From Glaciecola amylolytica (GTDB lineage Bacteria; Bacteroidota; Bacteroidia; Flavobacteriales_D; Crocinitomicaceae), in assembly GCA_003856375.1 (NCBI GenBank), contig CP034120.1:992001-1056000 (forward strand): a stretch of DNA of 64,000 nucleotides. Direction: 5' to 3'. Below, piece after piece: positions 17,446 through 26,526 of the stretch. The notes beneath the pieces are model-generated. The model had not been told where the DNA came from. It did not search any database and saw only the letters and a program-made list of their open reading frames with translations. Both the position numbers and the translations under genes were made by a program. Every line of letters starts with the position of its first letter. Position 1 is the stretch's first letter.

Positions 17446-18357
17446 ATGAAACGTATCACTATTAAAGCTGCTGCTATTGTTTCTGCAGGTTTGGCTCTGG
17501 GGCTGACAGCTTGTAAGAAAGAAACCATTAAACCAGGAAGATTTGTGAAAAAAGATGTGCCGGAAACTGCTGCAAAACCAGTGTATAGCGAAGGAATTTT
17601 TTCCAATGACGGCTACAGCGATCCTTATACCCTGATTACCGGATTTTATCAATTTTGGGGACTTGCTCCGGGACAACAAGCACCGGGTACATATGCTGTT
17701 TCTGATGCCGGTACCGGAACAGTTACCGGTTGCGGAGCTGCGACCGACGTTTATGTCTACGCTTGCCGAACCAGTACAGGAGTTCAATTGCTGGAGGGAC
17801 CTTATTACTCAACTCCGATCTTTAATACAGCTGGAAATATATTCACACCTTTGATCGAGGAAATTGAAATTCATCCGGTAACGCATCAGGTGTATTTATT
17901 AGTTTCGGAAGGCGGTGCCAAAAGAATCTATGTTGTAGATCCGAGTGCAGGAACCGGAACAGCAACGCTTGTAACGGTTAACAGTGCTTCGAATATCTTC
18001 AACAGTACGATGATGAACGGATATAAATCCGGTTCGATTGCCTTTGTTCCGGACGGATCCGGCGGTTTTGAATTCGTGTTTTCAAGTGAATCTACCGTGT
18101 ATTCGACTTTGGGAATTGTTTCCTGGCATTTCAGTCTTTCTGGAACAAACCTCACAAGTATCACGGCGAATCACCGGACATATGCAGGAATTCCCGGAAC
18201 AGGAAAGATCAATACGACTTACGGAAATGGGAAGCTTTATTTTGCAAGAGATGCAAGTACCTTGTATTCATTGAGCTTAACAACCAATAATGTTTACACC
18301 AACGAAGGGTTCTCTGTGACCAATAAAAACGATTTCGGTTACTGGAAGGCATTCTAA
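17446..18357 (+). CDS. Secreted lipoprotein, possibly beta-propeller-like
   Basis: A 303-residue lipoprotein with signal and lipobox L-G-L-T-A-C-K-K at residues about 18-25. The mature part is rich in Gly, Thr, Ser and aromatic residues. It has short beta-strand-like repeats such as V-Y-L-L-V-S-E-G-G-A-K-R-I-Y-V-V-D, which recall a beta-propeller, but no family signature was recognised. It is flanked by terminators and appears to be transcribed alone. Function unknown. Confidence 0.8.
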   Translation: MKRITIKAAAIVSAGLALGLTACKKETIKPGRFVKKDVPETAAKPVYSEGIFSNDGYSDPYTLITGFYQFWGLAPGQQAPGTYAVSDAGTGTVTGCGAATDVYVYACRTSTGVQLLEGPYYSTPIFNTAGNIFTPLIEEIEIHPVTHQVYLLVSEGGAKRIYVVDPSAGTGTATLVTVNSASNIFNSTMMNGYKSGSIAFVPDGSGGFEFVFSSESTVYSTLGIVSWHFSLSGTNLTSITANHRTYAGIPGTGKINTTYGNGKLYFARDASTLYSLSLTTNNVYTNEGFSVTNKNDFGYWKAF

Positions 18358-18381
18358 GAATAAGCAATCATTTATTTCGAG

Positions 18382-18411
18382 GGTTGCCGGATTAGTCTGG
18401 CAACCTTTTTT
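18382..18411 (+). terminator. Rho-independent terminator
   Basis: The stem ggttgcc (18382-18388) pairs with ggcaacc (18399-18405), a 10-nt loop, followed by a T run. It ends the preceding lipoprotein gene. Confidence 0.8.
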
Positions 18412-18508
18412 GTTTGAATAGAATACTTAAAATACATTTAACTCGTTTTCTGGGATACAATAATCATTTATGTAACCATTATTCGAAGTTTCTCATATTT
18501 TTAGTTTC

Positions 18509-21385
18509 GTGTTAAGAAAATTATCAATTAATTGCCTGCTCTTTTTTACTGTTTTTTCGGTAAGCTATTCACAAAAATTAGTATTCGAAAATTTAGGAGT
18601 AAAACAGGGACTACCAGCTACTGAAGTGTATAATCTGTTTCAGGATCGGGACGGTTATATCTGGGTATTTACGGAATATGGGATTGTAAAACACAATGGA
18701 AGCGGGTTTATTCCGGTGTGTCAGAATATTCCGTTGAATGAACGCATCGCGTATGCTGTTGCCGAATCCCGTTCAGGAGTCATCTATTTTGCGAACTCCA
18801 AGGCAGTGATTTACCAGATTGAAAACAATCAGGCTTTTCGGGTGAATGGCTGTGAGCGCTACCGGAATGAAATTCTCAAAACAGGTTCTCCGGTTCTGAA
18901 TTTATTTTTGGATCACCGGAATACGATATCTTACTCTATATTTTCGAAGAGTTACCACGTCCCACAAAAATCGCAGCTGCATCCTTCCCGAAAACAACAT
19001 TATCCGGAGAAAAAAATACACCCTTTGTTTCTTGAAAGATTACAAGATTCGCTGAGTGGAAACTGGTATCTGATTATGAAGGATCGTTTTGGAACAAAGG
19101 TGAAAAAGATCCGCGAAGACTTTGTGAATGTCAGCAGAACGATTGGCTATGAATTTCGGGGGAAACATTATTGGTCTATTCGGAACAGAATCAATTTGAT
19201 CCGGAAAGGCAAGCCGGATATCCTTCACCGGTTTAAGGAGCAGATTCTGAATTTCAAAGTAGCACCCAACGGACATGTTTGGGTGGCTTTGGACCGCGAA
19301 GGTTTGTGGGAATTAGATGAACACCTGAATCCCCTGGAACAATACCTGGATAAAACAACAGTATCCGATGTTTTAATAGATGACCAAACCGGAATGTGGG
19401 TTTCCACGATCGACAATGGAATGTACTATTGCCGGAATATGAACAATCATTCATTCCGGAACATTCCGGAATTGAACAACAAGATCACATTGTTGAAAGT
19501 CATTAAGGGGAAATTATTCATCGGTGCTTCCACGGGGAATTTGTTCGTGAGAGAAAATAAAGAAATCCGCCGGATCGATCTGAATAAAAATATTGCTTGT
19601 ATCAATGATGTAATTGCATTTGGAGACAGGTATTATGTGGGTACAAAGAGCTTCACATATATACTTGATACGAATTTTAAACAAGTAGAGGTTTTTAAGG
19701 GAAATGCATACCGGTTTCAGAAAGCACAAAACGGTTCCCTGATTGTAATGACCGCATCGATGATTCTTCAAAGAAGAAACAATCATGCTCCTTTTGACCT
19801 CTTGAAACTAAACAACTGGAACAGGGGAGTTGTTGAACGCGATTCGGGAGAGTTTTTCATTACAACCAAAGAGGGACTTTGCCGCATGGGAAAGACATTT
19901 TCAATTCCTCCCTATCTGGAAAAACTGAAAGGAAAGAACATTTCGAGTATCAAAAAAGATGCTGCCAGAAACATCTGGATTTGCACAAAAGGAGACGGAA
20001 TCTATTGTTTGACAATAAAAAACAGATTGATCCATTATTCCGATTTACCCTCGGAAGTGATCAATGAGATTGATTTCTTTAATGACCGGATTGTGATGTT
20101 GTCGACCAATAAAGGAGCTTTTGTAAATACCTTGAATCAGTTTGAGGAACGCAGCTCCTGGAAACAACTGATAGATGAAGAGGTGGTAAAAATGGCCCTT
20201 GATGGAAATGAGTTGATGATCGGAACAACTTCAGGGCTTATTTCTCTGACTGTTAACACCTTATTCAAATCCTTAAACTACCGGTTTTATCTGGCTTCGG
20301 TTCAAAGCGGAGAAAAAGAAATTCCGTCAAATCAGCTTTCCGAACTCAATTACAAACAGAATGATTTGTATTTCAATTTCGATTTTTTGGCCTTTAATAT
20401 CCCTTCCAAACAAATGTCCTACAAGTTGGAAGGACCTTCCGCTTTACAAGGAGTCACAGAAGGGACACAAATCCATTTACAGAACCTGAATCCGGGATCT
20501 TATACTTTGACTACGCGCCCGATTGTAGAACGCATTCACGGAAAGGACCTGGAACTCGTAACCCGTTTCTACATCAAACCGGCCTTTTGGCAGACAACTT
20601 TTTTCTTCGTTTTCGTTTTGATCTGCTGTTTTGCACTCACCGTTTTCTGCAGTTGGTTGATTATGCGCCGCAAGCGGAAAAGAGAAAAGGAACAGATGCG
20701 GATTGAAAAATTATTGACCGAATACCAGTTAACCGCATTAAAAGCACAGGTTGATCCGCATTTTATGTCTAATTCATTGGTTGCGATTCAGGAACTAATT
20801 CTCCGGAAAGAAACGTCCAAAGCCAACCAATACATTGCCAGGTTCAGTATGTTGATCCGCCATTTATTGAATTATTCGGATCAGCCGGTCATCAGTTTGC
20901 GTAACGAGTTAAAAATTATGGATTTATACATTGATCTGGAACAGCTCCGCTTCAATAACAGGTTCGTTTTTATTAAAGTGATTGATGAAAATATTCAAAC
21001 CGATCAATTGTATATTCCGGCATTGATCACTCAATCGCTGATTGAAAATGCAATCTGGCACGGTTTACTGCCTTTAACAGAAGAGAGAACCCCCACATTG
21101 ACGCTTTCTGTTCAGATAAAAGGCGATACACTTTGCATTTCGATTATTGATAACGGAGTGGGAAGAGTGGTGGAATCGAGCAAAACATCGTCCTCTCTGA
21201 GAGAATCGAAAGGAATGTTGTTGATTTCAAAGCGACTGGAGAATCTCAACAAATTGTATGCACCGGCAAATGCGAGGCTTGAATTTGTTGATAAGTTAGA
21301 CGAAACAGGAAAACCTGCCGGTTCAACAGTTCGGCTGTTGTTTCCATTGGATATGATAAACAAATTATACGATGCAAAAAATTAA
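18509..21385 (+). CDS. Reg_prop sensor histidine kinase, LytS (HisKA-type PF06580) class
   Basis: A 958-residue sensor that starts at GTG; the only nearby ATG runs straight into a stop. A signal peptide (to about S-Y-S-Q) is followed by a periplasmic beta-propeller of two-component-regulator repeats (for example D-G-Y-I-W-V-F-T, N-I-W-I-C-T-K-G-D-G-I). A Y_Y_Y-like domain comes before one membrane helix at about 690-712. The kinase has the LytS phosphoacceptor V-D-P-H751-F, although the usual F-x-F-N after His reads M-S-N-S here. The ATP site has L-I-E-N-A-I-W-H-G and a later D-N-G-V-G. It overlaps the response regulator gene by 14 nt and is its partner. Confidence 0.92.
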   Translation: MLRKLSINCLLFFTVFSVSYSQKLVFENLGVKQGLPATEVYNLFQDRDGYIWVFTEYGIVKHNGSGFIPVCQNIPLNERIAYAVAESRSGVIYFANSKAVIYQIENNQAFRVNGCERYRNEILKTGSPVLNLFLDHRNTISYSIFSKSYHVPQKSQLHPSRKQHYPEKKIHPLFLERLQDSLSGNWYLIMKDRFGTKVKKIREDFVNVSRTIGYEFRGKHYWSIRNRINLIRKGKPDILHRFKEQILNFKVAPNGHVWVALDREGLWELDEHLNPLEQYLDKTTVSDVLIDDQTGMWVSTIDNGMYYCRNMNNHSFRNIPELNNKITLLKVIKGKLFIGASTGNLFVRENKEIRRIDLNKNIACINDVIAFGDRYYVGTKSFTYILDTNFKQVEVFKGNAYRFQKAQNGSLIVMTASMILQRRNNHAPFDLLKLNNWNRGVVERDSGEFFITTKEGLCRMGKTFSIPPYLEKLKGKNISSIKKDAARNIWICTKGDGIYCLTIKNRLIHYSDLPSEVINEIDFFNDRIVMLSTNKGAFVNTLNQFEERSSWKQLIDEEVVKMALDGNELMIGTTSGLISLTVNTLFKSLNYRFYLASVQSGEKEIPSNQLSELNYKQNDLYFNFDFLAFNIPSKQMSYKLEGPSALQGVTEGTQIHLQNLNPGSYTLTTRPIVERIHGKDLELVTRFYIKPAFWQTTFFFVFVLICCFALTVFCSWLIMRRKRKREKEQMRIEKLLTEYQLTALKAQVDPHFMSNSLVAIQELILRKETSKANQYIARFSMLIRHLLNYSDQPVISLRNELKIMDLYIDLEQLRFNNRFVFIKVIDENIQTDQLYIPALITQSLIENAIWHGLLPLTEERTPTLTLSVQIKGDTLCISIIDNGVGRVVESSKTSSSLRESKGMLLISKRLENLNKLYAPANARLEFVDKLDETGKPAGSTVRLLFPLDMINKLYDAKN

Positions 21386-22127
21386 AAGCGTGATCATTGA
21401 TGATGAAACTGCAAACAGAAATGTATTGGGTAGTATGTTGAATGAATACTGTCCGGAAATTGAATTGCTTGGCGGCGGCGCTTCCGTAGAGGAAGGATAT
21501 GAATTGATCTGCCGGACGAAACCGGATTTGATCTTTCTGGATGTCATGATGCTGACCCAAACGGGATTTGATCTTCTCAGGATGTTTGATGAATTTCCCT
21601 TCCATGTCATTTTTGTAACGGCCTTTGATGAATACGCCTTGCAGGCTTTTGACTTTAATGCAGTTGATTACATCCTCAAACCAGTGGATCACACGAAGCT
21701 GATCCGGGCGGTAGAGAAAGTAAACAGAGCCATCCGTCTTGGAGAAAACTCACAAATTATCCATTTCATTCAATCCATCGACGAACAAAACCAGCTGATC
21801 AAAAGCATTCCGTTCCATCAGAAGAACAAAGTATTGATTGTCGAACTGGATTATATCAGCCACATCAAAGCAGACAGAAATTATTGCGAGGTGTTTACAA
21901 CAGACGGTCAGCGCATTCTTTCCACAAAATCCTTATCCGATTATGAAACACTTCTGCAGCCCTACAATTACTTCTTACGAATAAATAAGAGCGTTTTGAT
22001 TAATATCCGGCATGTAAAAGAATACTCGAAAGGAGCAGACTGCATTCTGACAATGAAGTTTTGCGAGGAAGAATTTGAAGTTTCCCGCAGAAAAAAGTCA
22101 CAAATCCTGAGTTTCCTTAGGAATTGA
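21372..22127 (+). CDS. LytTR-family response regulator
   Basis: A 251-residue response regulator. The receiver domain has I-I-D-D-E near the start and the phosphoacceptor Asp in D-L-I-F-L-D-V-M-M. The C-terminal LytTR DNA-binding domain has I-K-A-D-R-N-Y-C-E-V and F-L-R-I-N-K-S-V-L-I-N, matching the family. Its start lies within the kinase gene (14-nt overlap), so the two are coupled. Targets are unknown. No terminator was seen behind it, but the intergenic repeat at 22334 follows. Confidence 0.95.
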   Translation: MQKIKSVIIDDETANRNVLGSMLNEYCPEIELLGGGASVEEGYELICRTKPDLIFLDVMMLTQTGFDLLRMFDEFPFHVIFVTAFDEYALQAFDFNAVDYILKPVDHTKLIRAVEKVNRAIRLGENSQIIHFIQSIDEQNQLIKSIPFHQKNKVLIVELDYISHIKADRNYCEVFTTDGQRILSTKSLSDYETLLQPYNYFLRINKSVLINIRHVKEYSKGADCILTMKFCEEEFEVSRRKKSQILSFLRN

Positions 22128-22333
22128 AAAAGTATGATTATTCTGATATAATTTATCATTATCTCAACTGTCCTGGTTTTTTCCAAGGCAAAAAAAAGCA
22201 GGCAAAAATGCCTTTGTCTCAATTGCAGCTTTCAAACAAGAAAGATCATTATTCCGAAAAGCAAAATTTTCTATTTGATAGAAGAGCGATTTCCGGATAA
22301 GTGGTACAACTTACTATTTTTCCGGAATTGACA

Positions 22334-22572
22334 CACGAATGATCTTTAGAAAACTGTCCTAAAATGGCCATTACGCTGAAAGCACAGAAAACAAGCTGAA
22401 AGCAGCGTGATTGAACCCCTGTTTGAGTTCAGTTGTCGGATTTTGTAAAACAAAATTCGGTAACAACGTATACGAGTTGGGGTGAAATAGCGAAATGAAG
22501 CGTGGCTTTTCCAGCTTTCGAGTACAGGCCTGGCCTTTTTGCTTACTTTTTTGGCAATGAAAAAAGTAAGAG
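22334..22572. repeat. Dispersed intergenic repeat, copy A
   Basis: About 239 bp that recur at 27027-27266 with roughly a dozen substitutions and one indel, in the same orientation. Two hairpins are conserved: cggattttgt paired with acaaaattcg, and cttactttttt paired with aaaaaagtaag. A short minus-strand frame is open in both copies, but no function can be assigned. It lies between convergent genes (22128-22690), where nothing else was recognised. Confidence 0.85.
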
Positions 22573-22690
22573 AAACCAAAAATAATATGGTAAGACGTGC
22601 CATATCATGAGAAATCGCCTATAGAAGAGATTTCAAACCTAATTTAGGTTCACTGAAATGTTGTTTTCGCGGACAACACTGATTTACAAA

Positions 22691-23452
22691 CTAAATAATC
22701 TTGCTGTTCACCGCATAGGAAAGCGCCTCTACCATATTACTCACTCCCAAACGTTCGAAAATGCGTCTTCTGTAATATTTCACCGTATCAGGAGCAACAA
22801 AGATTCTTTCCGCAATTTGATTAATCGTTAAGCCCTGAGCGTGCATCCGCAAGATCTCAGCTTCTCTTTTTGTCAGTTTCGGTTTCTCCGATTTATTCCA
22901 GCTGCTGTTTTCCGTATTCAGAAGCCAGATTTCGTCCGAACCTTGTTTTTGAATGCTGATATTTCCGGTTTGCTTGTGATTTGAAATCGATACGATACAC
23001 ATGGCTTTCCACATTTTTCCTTCACTGGTGAGAAAGAGCGGAGTGAGTTTGTGATTGATGAGAAATTTTCTGCCGTCCTTATTGATCAAATGAAAATCAT
23101 AAGTGATACTGTATAGTTTTTTCTCTTCTACCGGCAGTTTTTGGAAGAAATTGAATCCGGCTTCATTGATCAGAGTGAGCAATTCCAAATCTTTTTCCGG
23201 AACATTCCGGAAGTAGAAGTCGTATCCCATTTTCAGGACCTCTTCCGAAGAATAACCGCACAAAAACAAGGGATTCTCGGAAACATATTCAAAAGACATA
23301 TCCGAATAATCGATCACATAAACGCTTTCGTACGTCAACCGTGCAAAGGATTTCACCGCTTCGAGGTACTCTTTCTGCTGAAAATGATCTTCTTCCGAAA
23401 CATTTCCAATGTTGTTTTTGGTCAGCAGACTTGAATGAAGATTCTTTTTCAT
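22691..23452 (-). CDS. PAS-like/LuxR-type transcriptional regulator
   Basis: A 253-residue protein; the frame extends to a TTG at 23464, but the ATG at 23452 is the better start. The first 150 residues look like a PAS fold (Y-V-S-E-N-P-L-F-L-C-G-Y-S-S-E-E-V-L and L-I-N-K-D-G-R-K-F). The C-terminal residues about 190-250 are a LuxR/GerE helix-turn-helix: L-T-K-R-E-A-E-I-L-R-M, then T-I-N-Q-I-A-E-R-I-F-V and D-T-V-K-Y-Y-R-R-R-I-F-E-R-L-G. No receiver domain is present. It probably senses a ligand or redox state through the PAS part; the signal and targets are unknown. Confidence 0.88.
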   Translation of the reverse strand: MKKNLHSSLLTKNNIGNVSEEDHFQQKEYLEAVKSFARLTYESVYVIDYSDMSFEYVSENPLFLCGYSSEEVLKMGYDFYFRNVPEKDLELLTLINEAGFNFFQKLPVEEKKLYSITYDFHLINKDGRKFLINHKLTPLFLTSEGKMWKAMCIVSISNHKQTGNISIQKQGSDEIWLLNTENSSWNKSEKPKLTKREAEILRMHAQGLTINQIAERIFVAPDTVKYYRRRIFERLGVSNMVEALSYAVNSKII

Positions 23453-23469
23453 AGTATGGTACAAAGGAA

Positions 23470-23477
23470 CAAAATTA
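23470..23477 (-). promoter_or_regulatory. Candidate -7 promoter box for the LuxR-type gene
   Basis: TAATTTTG on the minus strand matches TAnnTTTG, 18 nt before the preferred ATG. No clear -33 element is seen. Confidence 0.4.
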
Positions 23478-23539
23478 CACTAAAGTGTAGTCTTTGAAAT
23501 CATTTTTGTACAGATTTTTGACAGATAAAAATCGGTGGA

Positions 23540-23791
23540 ATGAAGAAGAATCTACAGGAGTTCAATCCGGAAGAGCTGACAAAGAGAAAAGCCTTGTTAA
23601 CAGGATGTTTGGCAGGATTTGGAGTATTAGTGGTTCTTGCCGCATTCCTCTTAATCTTTTTTAAAGCAGAACCTGTTCTGTTTGTTCCTTTGTTTGTATT
23701 TCCGATAATCCTGATGCCGCTATTCATTTTACTGAAATCGGTAAATGATGAATTGAGATCGCGCAGCATCAACAATTCTACGAAACGCTAA
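23540..23791 (+). CDS. Small two-helix membrane protein
   Basis: An 83-residue protein with two strongly hydrophobic helices (about 21-41 and 47-66) and charged ends. No family recognised. It starts with an ATG and lies 21 nt before the DUF3667 gene, so the two are probably one transcript. Its size and charge pattern suggest a small inner-membrane protein. Confidence 0.7.
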   Translation: MKKNLQEFNPEELTKRKALLTGCLAGFGVLVVLAAFLLIFFKAEPVLFVPLFVFPIILMPLFILLKSVNDELRSRSINNSTKR

Positions 23792-23812
23792 TTATTTTAG
23801 AACTCACAAGAT

Positions 23813-24541
23813 ATGAATTGCACCAATTGCGGGAAAGAAGTGAGTGATCAATTTTGCTCAAACTGCGGTCATCCGGTAAAACTGAAACGGGTTGACGGAC
23901 ACTACATCATTCACGAAATACAACATTTTCTACACTTCGAAAAAGGAATTCCGTATACGGTTAAAGAACTGCTCACAAAACCCGGAAACAGCATCCGTGA
24001 ATTTATTTCAGTAAACAGAAACAGGTTGGTGAAGCCGATTCTGTTTTTAATCGTTTGCTCTTTGATCTACAGTTTTGTAGCGCATTTATTTCATGCTGAT
24101 TTGTTTCCTGTTGAAGCGGGAACTAAGGAAATGAAAATCCTCAAAGAATCTGCACTGATGGCTATTTTTGAGTGGATTCAACACCATTACGGATATGCAA
24201 ATATCGTCGTGGGAGTGTGTATTGCTCTTTGGTTGAAATTGCTTTTTGGAGAACACCACTATAATTTTTTCGAATTGCTGATCCTGATGTGCTTTGTAAT
24301 TGGAGTCGGGATGTTGATTTTAACCGTTTTTTCAATCATTGAAGGTTTCGCTCATACCAGTTTAATAAACATTTCAAGTCTGGCAGCTCTGATCTACAGC
24401 ACTTGGGCAATCGGACAATTCTTCGGGCAAAAAAAAGCCGCAAACTATTTCAAGGCGTTTGTTTCCTACCTGCTTGGGGTGTTCATGTTTTCTGTTTTTG
24501 CAGTGTTTATTGGGGTTTTGATAGATGTTTTAAAACATTGA
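23813..24541 (+). CDS. DUF3667 family membrane protein with zinc ribbon
   Basis: A 242-residue protein that starts with a zinc ribbon (C-T-N-C-G at 3-7, C-S-N-C-G at 15-19), then about five hydrophobic helices. The segment F-E-K-G-I-P-Y-T-V-K-E-L-L-T-K-P-G followed by I-R-E-F-I matches DUF3667, a family common in Bacteroidota with unknown role. It follows the small membrane protein by 21 nt. Confidence 0.88.
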   Translation: MNCTNCGKEVSDQFCSNCGHPVKLKRVDGHYIIHEIQHFLHFEKGIPYTVKELLTKPGNSIREFISVNRNRLVKPILFLIVCSLIYSFVAHLFHADLFPVEAGTKEMKILKESALMAIFEWIQHHYGYANIVVGVCIALWLKLLFGEHHYNFFELLILMCFVIGVGMLILTVFSIIEGFAHTSLINISSLAALIYSTWAIGQFFGQKKAANYFKAFVSYLLGVFMFSVFAVFIGVLIDVLKH

Positions 24542-24577
24542 GTTCAATTTATTTCGATTTTATTTTTCTGCCACCTA

Positions 24578-24609
24578 ATAAAAAAATGCCCGTTTAATAG
24601 CGGGCATTT
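24578..24609 (-). terminator. Rho-independent terminator for the di-heme peroxidase operon
   Basis: The stem aaatgcccg (24584-24592) pairs with cgggcattt (24601-24609). The run of A residues to its left is a T tract on the minus strand, so it mainly ends the leftward operon that stops at 24621. Confidence 0.82.
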
Positions 24610-24620
24610 CTATGATTGAA

Positions 24621-25652
24621 CTATTCTTTCGGTTCTGCGAGCCAGGAATCATTGAGTAAATCATAATCGCTCAAAGTCTTCAAAAAAGCAATGAGCACAC
24701 TTTTTTCATTTCCCGGTAAAGGAATTCCGTTTTCCAGTAAAGGATCTAAGGTCGGAGTATGCTGGATTCCGTTGCTGTAATGATTTAACACATCATTGAG
24801 CGTAAAAAAGCGGCCATCGTGCATGTAAGGATAAGTCAAAGCAACATTCCGCAAACTGGGAACCTTGAATTTTCCTTTGTCACTTTCTTCCTGTGTGATC
24901 AAAAAACGCCCTTCATCTGAAAAGGAAAGATCCAAACCATTGTTCCGGTAAGAGTGATCCGTAAAAAGAGGTTCTGTGTGGCATTGACTGCATTTCTGCT
25001 GAAATAAAACATATCCTTGCTGTTCTGCTTCTGTGAAAGTTGCTTCGCCGCGTTTCACCTTGTCATACTTCGAATTGTTTGAAACAATCATCATCATGTA
25101 CTGCGTAAATGCCTTCAAAACCTTCTGATCCGTTATTTCTTCTGATCCGTAAGCCTTTATAAAAAGCTCTTTGTATTTATCGGATTGCTGAAGTTTGAGC
25201 ACAATATTTCCAAGTGTCTCATTCATTTCCACCGGATTCGTAAGTGGTGCAATCGGCATCACTTCAATGTGATTGATTCCGCCATCCCACATAAAAGCAG
25301 GAGACCAGGCCATATTGAAAATAGCCGGAGAATTCCGCGTTCCCAAAGCTCCGTTTACTCCCGCACTCAACGGCGTGTTATGTCCTGCAAAGGCATGAGA
25401 TTGCGCATGACAGGTTGCACAGGAAACCGTTCCGTCGGAAGAAAGCAAGGGATCATAAAACAAAAAACGTCCGAGATTAAACTTTGCATAGGTCTGCTCA
25501 TTATTCTCAAAGTTGTAGGCCGGAGCAGGGAAATAATCCGGAGAGCTGAAACCCCATTTCCGGTACTTTTCTACTTTCGCTTTTTGACAGGAGAAGAGCA
25601 GGAAACTGCCGACGACCATTGCAACCGGCAGTTTCAGGAAATGCTTACTCAT
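24621..25652 (-). CDS. Di-heme cytochrome c peroxidase/MauG-family lipoprotein, likely MbnH-like
   Basis: A 343-residue lipoprotein from the ATG at 25652 (lipobox L-F-S-C22); the frame extends further upstream but that would remove the signal peptide. Two heme c sites are present: C78-A-T-C81-H82 and C221-S-Q-C224-H225. The domain layout is that of bacterial cytochrome c peroxidases and MauG. The start overlaps the end of the MbnP-like gene by 8 nt, and in characterised systems an MbnP is partnered by the MauG-like enzyme MbnH, which oxidises a Trp of MbnP to kynurenine. I infer the same relation here. A generic periplasmic H2O2 peroxidase is the alternative. Confidence 0.88.
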   Translation of the reverse strand: MSKHFLKLPVAMVVGSFLLFSCQKAKVEKYRKWGFSSPDYFPAPAYNFENNEQTYAKFNLGRFLFYDPLLSSDGTVSCATCHAQSHAFAGHNTPLSAGVNGALGTRNSPAIFNMAWSPAFMWDGGINHIEVMPIAPLTNPVEMNETLGNIVLKLQQSDKYKELFIKAYGSEEITDQKVLKAFTQYMMMIVSNNSKYDKVKRGEATFTEAEQQGYVLFQQKCSQCHTEPLFTDHSYRNNGLDLSFSDEGRFLITQEESDKGKFKVPSLRNVALTYPYMHDGRFFTLNDVLNHYSNGIQHTPTLDPLLENGIPLPGNEKSVLIAFLKTLSDYDLLNDSWLAEPKE

Positions 25653-26403
25653 GAATGTGTTCGAAAGCAAATGATCCGTAAAAATCATCGGCCATTGTTT
25701 TTGCATTGGCTCCCGGCATGTGAATCATCGAATTCGTGCTGACACTTCCTGCAGTTTCCCATAATTTTTCAGGAGCTGCGGACAAATGAATCTGGCAATG
25801 TCCGTTTCCGGTAACAGAAAGACTGTTTCCTGTGAAAGTGTGACTCTTCTTCGTTACGATGTTATTTGCTCCTGAGAAACCACCCAAATGATAGGTGAAA
25901 GATCCCATTCCGGCATTTGGAGAAGTTCCTTCAGCTTTCAACATGATATAGCCCGAATTCCAGCTCCAGAACATTCCCAACGACGGAGACAAAGCGCCAT
26001 CCTGCGCTCCGGAAACATTGCGTGTACTGTCCACTCCCAAAACGTATTCTATATCCGTATATTCTCCGTTCGGAACATCTGTCAGTTGAATGGAAGGTGT
26101 TGTTCCGTTCGTCAGATCGAGCAGGAAATAACTGTTCGATTGTGTCCACCAGCTTCCGTCTGCTTTTTTCAAACGGATATTGGAAATGTAGTATTTGAAG
26201 GTGGTGAAATTCAAGGTGTCGTGAGTGAAGGGATTGATCAGATCCTCATTCAAAGCAAACTCGAGGCTGTCTTGCCAGGAATGCTCGATTTTCAAGGTAA
26301 CGTTGTCTGTTCCGGGAGTTACGGGTTCTGTTTTTTCTTTTTTACATCCGAAAGTAAGGGATAGTACAAGGGCAGCAAAGCCCCATTTGATGTTGTTTTT
26401 CAT
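25645..26403 (-). CDS. MbnP-like copper-associated lipoprotein
   Basis: A 252-residue lipoprotein starting at the ATG at 26403 (lipobox L-T-F-G-C20); the frame continues upstream but without a signal sequence. The core matches the MbnP-like domain: F-K-Y-Y-I-S-N-I-R-L, the V-L-G-V-D-S region and L-G-M-F-W-S-W-N-S-G-Y-I-M-L-K-A-E-G. The C-terminus ends in E-H-I-H-E. MbnP family members are periplasmic, bind copper and can carry a kynurenine formed by a partner MbnH enzyme, and the next gene encodes such a di-heme protein. Copper binding is family knowledge, not visible directly. Confidence 0.85.
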   Translation of the reverse strand: MKNNIKWGFAALVLSLTFGCKKEKTEPVTPGTDNVTLKIEHSWQDSLEFALNEDLINPFTHDTLNFTTFKYYISNIRLKKADGSWWTQSNSYFLLDLTNGTTPSIQLTDVPNGEYTDIEYVLGVDSTRNVSGAQDGALSPSLGMFWSWNSGYIMLKAEGTSPNAGMGSFTYHLGGFSGANNIVTKKSHTFTGNSLSVTGNGHCQIHLSAAPEKLWETAGSVSTNSMIHMPGANAKTMADDFYGSFAFEHIHE

Positions 26404-26526
26404 GTTGTTTTCCAATAATTTGATGTTCCGGCTGAAAGCAAAAATGTCATTCCGCAATAGTATATCTGCGGAATAAGTCACTCACTTTCCGGAACTGATT
26501 TTCCAATAAAAATGAAACGGCTTAGG

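Noticed and set aside
22346-22603. Minus-strand frame in the dispersed repeat, also open in the second copy (27052-27273)
   Set aside because: The shared open frame can follow simply from the recent repeat similarity; no start signal or domain supports a gene, so only the repeat is called.
23462-23464. TTG at 23464 as the start of the LuxR-type gene
   Set aside because: An ATG at 23452 is nearer to the expected N-terminus and to a -7 promoter box.
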